A stretch of DNA of 64,000 nt from Ascochyta rabiei. Lineage: Eukaryota > Ascomycota > Dothideomycetes > Pleosporales > Didymellaceae. This document shows, one piece after another, positions 10,801 through 20,860 of this stretch. Made by a program: the position numbers and the translations under genes. Positions within the stretch are counted from its first letter, which is position 1. Each line of letters starts with the position of its first letter. The notes under the pieces were generated by a model. It was not told the DNA's origin. It ran no database searches and was given only the letters and a program-made list of their open reading frames with translations. Location: assembly GCF_004011695.2 (NCBI RefSeq), contig NC_082418.1, positions 310,001-374,000 on the forward strand, read 5' to 3'.

Positions 10801-10958
10801 GGAAGCGAGGGATAGGAGAAGGGGGAGGAAGCGGATAGGGTGGTTTGGTGAGAACGGTGGTATGATTGCGCGGGAGGGTAGGTTTGTGTAGAATGTTTTC
10901 AGCAGGTCTGGGAAATTGGGTGGTACTGGATGAACCGAACTGCATTCATCGTAGTAGA

Positions 10959-12023
10959 TTAAAGCTGAGCACGGAGTTCCATCTGCTGGTCCAGAAAACT
11001 GCCCACTGTATCCTCCATGCTTCTCCACTTCAGCCCCAACGTTCCCTCGGCTCTGGCCGTATCCACTCTCGGCGGCTCCTCGAAAGGACCTTGCAGCTTC
11101 ACGTCGAAGCTGGGGTATTTCTCCCGCGCAAACTCAGCGACTTGTCCCCACGTCCAGTTTTGCTTCGGGCCGGCAGTGAGCATGAATTCCTCCACGTCTG
11201 ACTTCTTTCCTACCTGCACGTCTAGAGCTTTCAGGTGGGCGGCCGCAACGTCTCGTACGTCGACGCTGGTCATGGGGATGAAGGGCTTGGGTGAGTGCAG
11301 GCAGCCCCAGAGCATGGCGTTTGTGCCGTCGAGTGCATCCGCTGACGTTTGAGTCAGGTTGCGGCCGAAAACGAATGACGGGTGGAGGGTGATGGTGTGG
11401 AAAGAAGGGTTGTTAGCGGACGCCCATTCGAGCGATGCGCGGTGTGCGAGAATCTTGGAGGCGTGGTACTTCATGCCGCCAGAGGCCACAGGGTCGTCTG
11501 GGAAGGACATCTTCGGGTCGACGGAAATGGAGCGGTTGAGTCCTTCTTGGAGGTTGTCAGATCTAGAGGCGCGGGAGTGAAGAAGGTACTTACCTTTGAC
11601 ATTGAACTTCCCAGTAGTCATCGCTTCCAAAGGGATCAGCGCAAGCAAAGAAGAAACAAGGATGACCCTCTTGATCGTGTCGACCTTATTTGCAGCGTCC
11701 AGGAGGGCGATGGTGCCTTGCACTGCTGGCTGCAGATAGTCTGTCTCGAAGTCAGAGCCTGTCCCAGGCATGGGTGAGGCGAGATGAAAGACATAGGTCA
11801 CGTCTTCAAGCGCCTTGCCAAATCCGTCTGGGCTGGCGAAGTCTGAGATGACGGTGAAGTCAACGCTTGTCGCATGCCCAGAGAATAGCTTGCGTAAGTT
11901 GTCGATCTGCACCTCCTTGCGTACGCTGAGACGGACTCTGAAGCCGGCTGCGAGCGCTTGACTGACGACGTGCGCGCCAATGAAGCCAGTTGCGCCGGTG
12001 ACGAAGATGAGGGGTGGAGACAT
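10959..12023 (-). CDS. NAD(P)-dependent extended-SDR reductase/epimerase-like
   Basis: Two exons on the minus strand (12023-11594 and 11545-10959) give 338 residues. The N-terminal Rossmann motif is TGATGFIG (residues 9-16, GxxGxxG). A Ser at LVSSLLA and the catalytic pair Tyr-x-x-x-Lys in MKYHASKIL follow, the layout of extended short-chain dehydrogenases of the dihydroflavonol-4-reductase/aldehyde-reductase type. The intron at 11546-11593 is 48 nt with GTAAGT, a CTGAC branch site and CCAAG. It is a multiple of three and stop-free, so a retained intron would still encode a 354-residue protein. The substrate is not predictable. It shares a divergent promoter with the tautomerase gene. Confidence 0.88.
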   Translation of the reverse strand: MSPPLIFVTGATGFIGAHVVSQALAAGFRVRLSVRKEVQIDNLRKLFSGHATSVDFTVISDFASPDGFGKALEDVTYVFHLASPMPGTGSDFETDYLQPAVQGTIALLDAANKVDTIKRVILVSSLLALIPLEAMTTGKFNVKGKYLLHSRASRSDNLQEGLNRSISVDPKMSFPDDPVASGGMKYHASKILAHRASLEWASANNPSFHTITLHPSFVFGRNLTQTSADALDGTNAMLWGCLHSPKPFIPMTSVDVRDVAAAHLKALDVQVGKKSDVEEFMLTAGPKQNWTWGQVAEFAREKYPSFDVKLQGPFEEPPRVDTARAEGTLGLKWRSMEDTVGSFLDQQMELRAQL

Positions 12024-12589
12024 AGTGTGAATTTATATGCAGTGTCTTGAAGTTGAGATGCGAGGAAGCTCTTGATGAAGTATGTTCGAGTTCTGAGCAG
12101 ATGTGTGGTTCTTATTTAAATCAGGCATTTTGAGTTTGTGCACGCCTTGGTAAGCTGGAGGACTGTCGTCAGAGGGAGTAAGATGATTATTAAATCTGAC
12201 ATGCAGTGCGTCGAGCTGAGGCATATGTGAAATGCTCCTGTACACTGTGTTTCAGCTTGGATTTGGCATATGGTGGCTCAACTATACCCCGAGTGTCCTG
12301 ATGTGGCTCCAAGCGCGATCCTCAGGAATAGTAATCAGCGAAGCAACAGCGCTTTCTTGTAGCGCATACATGCTCAACATACTAAAGTTGAGTAATCAGC
12401 AATTTTGACGGAGGAACATACGCCCTACCCAGTAATCTTTGCAGCACGCTGCAGCGCCAGTCGGCCTCTGTGTATCACCGTAGTCGAGGTATAACAAGAC
12501 TGCGATGCCCGTTCTGGCGGTGCAAACAACAACCACGCCTACCTTTGATCCAGACTCGGACACAACTCCTCAACGACCATCGCAGAATC
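12024..12589. promoter_or_regulatory. divergent intergenic region, reductase / tautomerase
   Basis: 566 bp between two genes transcribed away from each other. No CCGAGGTC box or other motif was recognised. A minus-strand frame of 70 codons (12033-12245) shows no domain and is treated as chance. Confidence 0.4.
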
Positions 12590-13042
12590 ATGCCTCTTTG
12601 GCTGATATTCCACCCTGAGGGCACATTTGAAGACGATGCCACTAAAGAAGCCCTCTCCACCGACATCACCAAAATGTACACAGGCATCGGTCTTCCCGCT
12701 TTTTACGTTGTTGCCAACTTCATCAAGATGCCTGGGAACACCATGTGGGTGGGCGGCAAGAAGCTGAGCAAAGAGAAGCCGTTTGTTCGAATCGCGATCG
12801 AACACATTGCCGTGACGCTTCCGAACGAAGACGAGGTCTACAAGAAGACGGCCAACGCCGTGGATGCTGTTCTAAAGCCTCACGTCGCTGACAAAGGATA
12901 CGATTGGGAGTTTCACATCGACGAGACCGAGAGGAGGTTGTGGAAGATCAACGGCTTGTTTCCTCCGGCTTGGAAGAGCGAGGACGAGAAGGCGTGGGTG
13001 AAGGAGAACCGGGCGGTGCGTCTAGGGAGGGAGAATCTCTGA
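12590..13042 (+). CDS. cis-CaaD-like tautomerase superfamily protein
   Basis: A single exon of 150 codons. The product begins Met-Pro-Leu; after Met removal the N-terminal proline would be the catalytic base of the tautomerase (4-oxalocrotonate/MIF) superfamily. Length of about 150 and the end pattern ERRLWKINGLFPP fit the fused two-beta-alpha-beta group related to cis-3-chloroacrylic acid dehalogenase. Fungal members are mostly uncharacterised. An in-frame ATG 40 codons upstream (12470) was rejected because it would bury the catalytic Pro. Divergence from a reductase may point to a small catabolic pair. Confidence 0.87.
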   Translation: MPLWLIFHPEGTFEDDATKEALSTDITKMYTGIGLPAFYVVANFIKMPGNTMWVGGKKLSKEKPFVRIAIEHIAVTLPNEDEVYKKTANAVDAVLKPHVADKGYDWEFHIDETERRLWKINGLFPPAWKSEDEKAWVKENRAVRLGRENL

Positions 13043-13499
13043 GACGTCGATGGCACTGCAAGGAGAGGAAGATGAGAGGGAGATGACAGACATTGCCAAT
13101 AGTGGGAGAGGGTAGACATTGCACATTGCAAATCGAGGCAAATGACAGACACACTGCAAGTCAGGTAATTGAGCAAGTGACGGCCCAAGTGTGATGAGTA
13201 CAGACCAAGTCGAGGAGTGTGATTGGTGTGCATGCTGGAGGATTGTGCAGGACGTGGTTGGGTGGTTGGGTGGTTGGGTGGTGAGGGCGCGGGCGCGGGA
13301 TTGGCGCTGGAAGTGAGGCGGGCACAGGCTGCTAGGGCGGCTACTCTTGAGCGGCGTGCATTGCACATGCGGGCGGCGTATTTGGTGCTGCCACCGACAA
13401 CCCAACGTGACTGTGACGACGTGCGGCTCATGCGGGCACTTTGGACAGCCGTTCTTCCCTTTCTTTGCTGGAGCGGGCCGCCGAAGTAAACCGCCCGCC
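13043..13499. promoter_or_regulatory. upstream region of RING gene, G-rich tract
   Basis: Spacer between the tautomerase stop and the RING-gene ATG. At 13254-13299 the plus strand carries repeated TTGGGTGG units and further GGG runs, at least five G3 tracts, enough for a G-quadruplex. No gene was seen. Confidence 0.5.
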
Positions 13500-16400
13500 A
13501 TGGACAGCAGCAATTCACGCGCCTCGCCCACGCCGCCCGCGCCGCCCACGCCGACGGCACCCACCAAGGCAGAGGCCATGTCGACGTCGACGTTGCGGGC
13601 GGCGCGCGGCCATACACCGACGGCCAGCCGGTCTGCCTCGCGGCTCGTCAAGGCAGAGATGACGGCGCAGAGCCCCGCGCGGGCGGCGAGCAGCAACAGC
13701 CTCAAGCAGAAGACGGCGGCCAAGGTGGACGAGCCGCCGCGGGCGAGCAAAGCAGACGAGGTGGGCTTGGATGCTGCACACATACGGCAGACGAGGAGCA
13801 CGACTGACACGGCACAGCAGCTCAAGGCCCTGAAGGCCGAGTTTGACAGTTTGCGCTCGCATCTCACGTGCAAGGTCTGCGACCGCCTCCTGTACCAGCC
13901 ATACACGATAGCATGCGGCCACACGTACTGCTACACGGTGAGTGTCTTGGTGCCTTGGTGCCTTTGTGCTTTACTGCCTTGGTGCTTTACTGCCTTAGTG
14001 CTTTACTGCCTTAGTGCTTTACTGCCTTACTTCTTTACTGCCTTATTGCTTTACTGCCTTACTGCTTTACTGCCATACTTCTGCACTCCTGTACTTGGAC
14101 AATGACTAACAGACCCCAGTGTCTCTGCACCTGGTTCACCGAGAACAAGCAGAACAAGCAGAAGCTGACATGTCCCGACTGCCGCGTGGTGGTCCAGCAC
14201 CTGCCTGCGCCCGCTTATGTCGTAAGTGCAGCCGCTCAGCAGTGCCCGCAGAAGATCGCTGACATAGCGCCAGATCAGAGACATGACCGCCGTCTTCATC
14301 GCCCGCGCCGACCTCCTACCGCCTGGCGAAACCATCCAAGACCACAGGAAGTGGCAGCAAGACGACGCCAATGCCGTGCAAAAGGACCGCGACAACACCG
14401 ACCCACGTACCGGCGGGCTATTCAAGGGCCTGTTCAATGCACATGCGCACCCCCTGCGCCCATCGCTCCACATCGTCCGCGACCAGGAGGACGGCGTCGA
14501 TCGCTGTCCCATCTGCACGTGGGAGCTCGAGGACGGCGCCTGCACGCAGTGTGGCCTGGTCTTTGACGAGACGGGCGAGGTCTCGTGGGACAACAGCTTC
14601 ACAGGCTTCAGTGACATGGACGACATGTCTGAGCAGGACGCCGACGACCTCGATGCCGCCATGGGCCTGGAAGAAGGCGATTTCGAGGGCTTTGGCGACT
14701 CAATGGACGGCTGGCAAGACTACCTCGGCGATCCAGGCGCTGGTTTCGTCATGCGCCGCTTCCTCCAACACAACAACTCCGGCCCACGCCGCCACATGTC
14801 TCACAGCGAGGCCGGCAGCAGACGCTCGTACTCTCAGAGCATCGTCTCGGACGTCTACGGCGACGAAATGGACACGGTCGAGGAGGAAGAGGAAGAAGAG
14901 GACTCCGAGATGAACGACTTTATCGACGACGAAGCTCCGGAGCCCTCGCCTTCGGCCAGCGGTGCCTCCTCCACGCCCGGTCAGACACCCCAACCCACAG
15001 CAACCCGGCCACGGCTCCAAGCAAGAGCACGTCCTATAGTGGAGGAATCCGAGACCAGCTCAGCCATTTCAAGTGTGGTCGAGGAGGAGGAGGACGAGGA
15101 GGCTGAGGAGGAGAACGAGGACGAAGAAGTAGAAGAAGACGCTGGTCCCGTGCGCCGAGGGCAAAGACCGCGAGCCCAAAACCACGTGCTGAACAGGGCC
15201 AACGGCTCTCGCTCCAGATTCGCTCGCGTCGTTGCGCCGTCTTCATCAGCGTCTACGGATGCCTCAGCTGACGACCTTGATGAAGATACGCAAGCACTAC
15301 TACAGGAAGAAGGCTGGATGCGGCAAACGGATGACGATGAGATGGACGAAGAAGATGGAGACAGCGATGGTGGAGCTACGACCGTTGGGTGGGAACCGCT
15401 TGCGAATTCAAATGACAGAAGCCGGATGGGCGGTTCTCTAACACCTACTGCAGATCGTCCTCGGCCTAGTGCCCCTATCCGCCCCCCCTCGCGAGTGGGT
15501 AATGTCCGAGCGCTCGATGCCTCTCGTGGCCTCCGACGAAGATCCTCTGTTCTGTCGAATTCACCGGCTCACTACGAGGACGGCGAAGCCGATGACGATG
15601 ACTCCGATCAAGACGGCGACCTCGACATGGCAATGCACGCTCTTCGTAATCGTCGCTCACAGCAGATGATGCGCAATGGGCCAGTCTTCCAAAGCGCACC
15701 GGCTCGGTTCATTCCCCAGGGAGGCAACGCTGCCAACGACGCAGACACCGACGACAACTCTGACAACTCGCAAGCTGGCCTCGGCCGTGGCGCGGCACGT
15801 ACCCAACGGCGCGAATACGATCCGCGTATCAGCTGGATGTTCGCTGCACACCAAGCTGCGTTGCAACAGCACCAAACGGGTGGCAACTTGATAGATATTG
15901 AATCTCGCTCCATCACACCACTGAATCGACCGCCTACGTCCAACCGCAACCGTCAAAGCCCAGCGCCAGCCTCCTTCTCCCCCTTCCTACCTCCAGCACG
16001 ACTGCGTACCCCACTGATGGACAACTCCAATATCGGCCTGTCCTCACGTGTTATGGCATCGCCAAACAGGCGAAGTGCCATGTCCCCTGCCCTCCCGTCC
16101 GCAGGTGTCCTGGAGAGCGCATCTCGAAGTGATCGTACATCTTCTACCAGCTCGGCAGGCAACGACTCTGTTGTCCTAACGCCTGGCACATCAACACCTA
16201 ATTCGTTGTATTCCATTGACCAGACAGTGCGTACGCATGCCGTGGCAGCTATGGATATGATTGATCGTCCTCAAAGCCGCGTCAGTGCCCGTCCCCCATC
16301 AGCAGCAGGCCGCAGAGGATCCACCAATTTCTCGCCAGTCTATCAGACCTTTCCACCTCCCAATATGGGTCTACATGCTCCGGCATCTGCAGCACCTGCT

Positions 16401-17177
16401 CGTCCAGCCAACCCATGGGCTGCGTATGTATCGCGGACCATCAGAGCCCGGAACTCTCGTTTGGGACTTCGGGAGCAATCGTCAACAGCCACGCTGAGGC
16501 CCACTAGCTCCCGTGCTAACATCCGTGAGAACGCAGCTCCCGCCCCGGCCATGAGGACTCAAGCCTCACGAATTGGTTTGCGCCCACAGCCTTCGGTGCG
16601 TCGACTGAGTGCACAGCCGTCCACGAGGGCTCTTCGAGCTCCACCATCGCCTGGTCCCAATGGACCATTGGCCGGCCAGCCAATGGCGCGGGTGCCAATC
16701 GGATTAACACAAGACGATGTGACCGCTCGCGCTCGCGAGCTCCGCAACAATAGAGAGCAGGCTCTTGGTCTCTCCAATAATGTGCCGGCGCGTACCAATC
16801 CATTTCAGTCAGGGTTCCGCCGACCAAGCAACGCTGGGAACATGCCCCCAATGGTACAAGCCCAAAGCGGATCGCAACATGTTCGGAGCAATTCCAATGA
16901 GTCCACGGGGTCAGTCAATTCCGCTGGCACTGCTCACGACGTCTCCACAGGCCCATCACTAGGACGACGCAGGAGTAATCGTAACATGATGAACGTTCCA
17001 CCACCTGGTGTTCTACCTCCTTCGCAGGCCTTTACTTCTCCGGTAACTGCGTATACCAACAACGCATACCATTTACGACAGGGTAACCAAATCGGTCCCT
17101 TGGCGGCATTCGAGCCACCAGTACAGAACAACCACAACAGGACAGCTAATCCTGTGGCCACTGGCCAGCTTATCTGA
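13500..17177 (+). CDS. large RING-finger protein, probable E3 ligase
   Basis: Three exons, 13500-13937, 14120-14221 and 14274-17177, all joined in phase 0, give 1,147 residues. A Ser/Ala/Pro-rich N-terminus precedes a short coiled coil and a C3HC4 RING at about residues 124-168 (CKVC, ACGHTYC, TCLC, CPDCR). The RING is split by intron 1. A second Cys cluster follows (CPICTWELEDGACTQCG), then acidic stretches and a long disordered Ser/Pro/Arg-rich tail. The RING implies ubiquitin transfer; substrate and location are unknown. The acidic, disordered tail suggests a nuclear or chromatin role, but this is a guess. Context gccATGg supports the start. Confidence 0.85.
13966..14075 (+). repeat. 16-bp minisatellite inside RING-gene intron 1
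   Basis: About seven imperfect tandem copies of GTGCTTTACTGCCTTA fill most of the 182-nt first intron, which is three times longer than the second (52 nt). Splice sites GTGAGT and CCCCAG flank the array. Confidence 0.9.
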
Positions 17178-17731
17178 CGAGTGACCCGGAGCTGTTGTCA
17201 ACACGTTTCAAGTTATCACCTTTCTTTGATCATCGATAGGGTCTGGTTTTTGGAAGATATCTTTGGAGCGGGCGCATCGTTTGTGGGGGTATGATTACGA
17301 CTTCTGTCTTTGAGCGGCATCAAAACGGACATATCGGTTTCTTGTGCATTGTTTGGCGTCCTTGACCTGCACTATACCACACTCTTGAGCGAGTTTCATG
17401 TAAGACCAGTGCAGAGCTAGAGTAGCTCAGAAACTCAGTTGTTTTCGGCGTTGCAAAAGACTGTGCTATAATTCATACACTGTTTGCTGTAGGATACACA
17501 TTGCTGATATACGCGAGCACACGCGGTGTCACGTTATGGCGCAATGTGCTCTGAACGATTCGCGTTGGCGTCGTCGCCTCGCTAACACCGATAAGATAAC
17601 GAAACTCCGCAGACGACCGAGGTCTTGCTCACCCATCAACTCACCCAAGCTCTCTTTTCTCCTCAGACCGCTGCATCCATTTCATTTCAAGGTTTTGCTA
17701 TCGATTGCACACATCTCGATCGCAATCCAAA
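17178..17731 (+). promoter_or_regulatory. spacer and COX23 upstream region
   Basis: Contains the RING-gene 3' region and the COX23 promoter. CCGAGGTC occurs at 17617-17624, 108 bp before the COX23 ATG, the same octamer found upstream of PEX10 and the acyl-CoA genes. No other gene was seen. Confidence 0.4.
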
Positions 17732-18203
17732 ATGGCCAAACCCGAACAGCCTGACACCGCCGGCAAAGAGTGGGCAGGTGCAACCGCCACAAAGTTCGAC
17801 AAGTACGCCGACCCGTTGAATTGCGCACGCACGCCTTGCACCACAAAAAAACTGGACCGAGATTGACGCAGTGACGACAGCAAAGCGTACAGCGAATACT
17901 TCGATCCGTGTCAAGAGGCCGCCGACAAGAGCATACGCTGCTTGAAGCGCAATGGCGGGGAGCGCGCCATGTGTTCTGATTTCTTCCAGTGAGTGACGGG
18001 AACCAGTTACCACGTTCTGAGCGAATGACGGCTGATGATTGGTACAGGGCGTATAGGGATTGCAAGCAGCAATGGGTACGTCGAACCCCCGTCCATTCTA
18101 CTCTACGGATTCTACGCGCGCGACGAGAGGACGGACGGTCACTGACACGATGTAGATGGAGGCGCGCAAGGAGGCGAGGAAGAACAAGCCTTGGTTTAGC
18201 TAA
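17732..18203 (+). CDS. COX23: mitochondrial cytochrome c oxidase assembly factor COX23
   Basis: Four exons, 17732-17802, 17881-17988, 18048-18075 and 18156-18203, give 84 residues. The third exon is only 28 nt. The product carries a twin CX9C motif, [11 protein letters not shown] and CSDFFQAYRDC, preceded by YSEYFDP and followed by [19 protein letters not shown], which matches the Cox23 family. These small proteins are oxidised by Mia40 in the mitochondrial intermembrane space and support copper delivery or assembly of cytochrome oxidase. The splice model was fixed by phase and by recovery of both CX9C motifs. Confidence 0.92.
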
Positions 18204-18895
18204 GCGGGAGCTTGGTTTGAGTTTGGGTTGAAGAGATGTATATTTCCCCACTCTGCGGTGCATGGGTTGGCGTTTGGCGTTGCATATTTGGGATCAAAAG
18301 GTGGATGTTGATTATACGATAGTTAGTTGGGCTTTGGGAGACACCGGAGGAGCTACAGTCCCTTTGTGTTTGCGGGGTTGGCATCGGAGACTACAATCTA
18401 TGATTGTGGAGCAATAATCGACAGGGAAACGTTGTACAAGCCCATCACGAGGCTGACTCGCCAAGATGCCTCTTCTGCCTGGCAGAGCAGCTACAAATCC
18501 GCGGGAAGGCAACAGCCACCGCCGACGCATCTTATCAACTGTTGATTATTGTTTTCTGTTTGTTTATGATGACACCTCAATACACTCGCCTGCAAGCGCC
18601 ATCTGCCACGGGGCTGCAGAGCACTACTACAGCACCACAGGATGATGACTATGAGCTCGAGAGTGGACCTTGACCGTCTCACTGAACACCGTAATTGCTA
18701 CCCTCAGTACCCTTTCGAGTCTTCATTACATCTTTTACAACCATCTTCCCTAGTCTGCATCGCATCGTACGAAATGCACCTGTCTAAACTCTTGTACTTA
18801 TTGTGCAATGTCTTTGCATAAGCCCTCACCATCCCTCAAGTCCAGTACCTACTCACTCCATCAGCTACTGGCAATTGGAACTAACTCATCACCAG
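18204..18895. other. intergenic, no gene recognised
   Basis: Overlapping short frames on both strands (for example 18404-18673) have no recognisable domain. The upstream part of the chitinase-like relic may begin here, but no start codon or signal peptide can be assigned. Confidence 0.35.
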
Positions 18896-20860
18896 GGACG
18901 ATGGGGCTTTAATCCGACGAGTCGACTGGTCACCCGAACCCACTGTCCCGGATGATTTACATAAAAGCGTCCCTCCTAAGCCAGCGCCAGCCAAGTCAGC
19001 CAAACCTGCTTCAGGAATACCAGTAAGACCAGCACCAGCCTGGCCAGGAAAGCCAGCCCAGCCACCAGCCCAAGCCACTCCCAAGATCAGCCCGGCTCCG
19101 GCTGGCAAGCCCGTCGTCTGGCCAGCCGTCAAAATTCTCTACGTGACAACCGCGTTCGACACGTGTGGCATATTCGTGGACTGCGATGAGCCGGGCGTGG
19201 ACGTTGAGCGTCTGGGGGCCCGCGCCGTGACCATCACCCATGCAGCTCACGCAGCGCCGACCCCAGCACACACGCCTGCTCTTGTGCGCAGAGATGTGCG
19301 CACGTGCACTGCTTCTGCAGCCAAGGTTACCATCAAGCACCTCGACTATCCGAGTGCGCCGGATCTGTTACAGGGGCCAATGGCGCAAAGGTCAGGCACA
19401 ATGTTTTTGATTACAAGTCCCACGAGCTCTTGGATTACAAAGTGAAGAACTTGGAGAAAAAGCCTGCTAGCTACAAGGGATATGTCTCAGAACATATCGT
19501 CAAGGTCAGTTTGTTGATTCGTTGGCGAATTCTGGGACTAACAAATCCAGCTCCAAACAATGAAGTTGTTCATTGACTACGCGGTTAAGCAAGAGTCGAA
19601 GCTCAAGGCCTTTTTCGAAAACTTGTGGAACAAGGACTTTGTTGCTGCGGATATAGCGAGTCGGCCCAACAAACCTCAGATTCCCATGGGCACCCGAAGC
19701 ACTATAAATGACCTGGTCTTCGAAGCCCTCGGCTCTAACCTTAACTGAGGAGACTTTGTGATTTGCGAAGCGGAAACCAATGGATACAAGGCTAGGATCT
19801 GAGACACCTAGTCTCCCATGGACAGCGGTGATTACAAAAAGGTTGTCGTTAGTGCTACCAAGAGAGAAGTGGGTTCCAACGTGTATCTGAGCCCGCTCAG
19901 AAGTTTACGCTCTCCATATCTCCGTCGGCTGTACCAGTGCTAACCCTGTCGCAGACACTCGCTGTCTTCGAGTATATGAATGAGGCTGAAGTGAGAAAGC
20001 GTCTACAGGCCTCTGTCAAGAACGTCGGCATAGAACTCAAGAACGTCGAGCACCTCGCCAAGGAGAAAACTGACCTCGCGAAGCTGTGGGATGCATCTAT
20101 CAAGGATCACCTCACCAAGGTAGAAGCCGAGGCGAAGAAATGGCTGGGAGCTTGTATCATTACCGAAACCGAGATAGGAATCACCAAGATGATAACAACT
20201 CTTGAAAAACTGGAAGCCGATCTGAAGAAAAAGGAGACCGGCAAAGACAAGGCCGCCATTGAGAAGAAAGCAAATGAAGCTTCCGAAAAACTCGACAAGG
20301 AAATCAAGATTGCTGAGGATGCTGTGGTAACGCAAGAAACCGTTGTCAAGAAGGCAGAAACAGACCTCGAAGCGAAGAAAGACGTATCCACTAGAAATAG
20401 AACCGAGCTGGAAGATGCGGAAGCCGAGCTCACCGCCATCGTCAAGCAGATTGCTACTGAGAAGGACAAGAAGAAACTGGCGGGTCTCAACAAGAAAAAG
20501 ACGACACTGGAGGGTCAGATCACTAAAATCAAGGCTGAAAAGAGCACAGCAGATACCGCCAGGACAAAGGCACAGAGAGAGCGCGTCAAAACTAGGAAAG
20601 CACTGTTGAAGAAGAAGAAGAAGAAGAAGAAGAAGAAGAAGAAGAAGAAGAAGAAGAAGAAGAAGAAGAAGAAGAAGAAGAAGAAGAAGAAGAAGAAGAA
20701 GAAGAAGAAGAAGAAGGCCGTTGACAGAAAGCAGAGGGAGAAGTGGTCTTTGGGATCAGAGGGGCTTGCAAAAGTCATTACTGGTCTCAAAGAGGACCAG
20801 AAGGTTGTGGCAAACTTCAAAAAAGCTGCTGGTACTGTAGCTATGCCCAAACCCGTCTGA
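18896..20860 (+). pseudogene. broken GH18 chitinase-like gene, C-terminal part
   Basis: Pieces of one gene lie in successive frames. A Pro/Ala/Lys-rich stretch (18,896-19,370) leads into KHLDYPSAPDLLQ. After a one-base shift at about 19,371 comes KVRHNVFDYKSHELLDYKV. An intact-looking intron (19505-19550, branch ACTAAC) separates SEHIVK from LQTMKLFIDYAVKQE. Stops follow at 19,746 (TGA), 19,800 (TGA) and 19,809 (TAG), then another shift before the frame of VFEYMNEAEVRKRLQASVK and a coiled coil ending at 20,860. I recognise the order as the C-terminal region of large fungal GH18 chitinase-like proteins. The catalytic domain is absent. Stops fit C-to-T or G-to-A changes. An active downstream ORF from 19,937 cannot be excluded. 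Confidence 0.5.
20608..20716 (+). repeat. (GAA)n microsatellite encoding 36 lysines
   Basis: A perfect trinucleotide repeat of 109 nt. In the frame of the coiled-coil segment, codons AAG from 20609 to 20716 encode 36 consecutive Lys. The antisense strand is a poly-Phe frame, an artefact. Confidence 0.97.

Noticed and set aside
13022..13924. A 300-codon minus-strand frame over the tautomerase end and RING-gene start
   Set aside because: It is antisense to two well-supported genes, has no domain, and arises from GC-rich codon structure.
18896..20860. Treating the GH18-like pieces as one multi-intron functional gene
   Set aside because: Frame changes at about 19,371 and before 19,900 lack usable splice sites, and three stops occur between 19,746 and 19,811.
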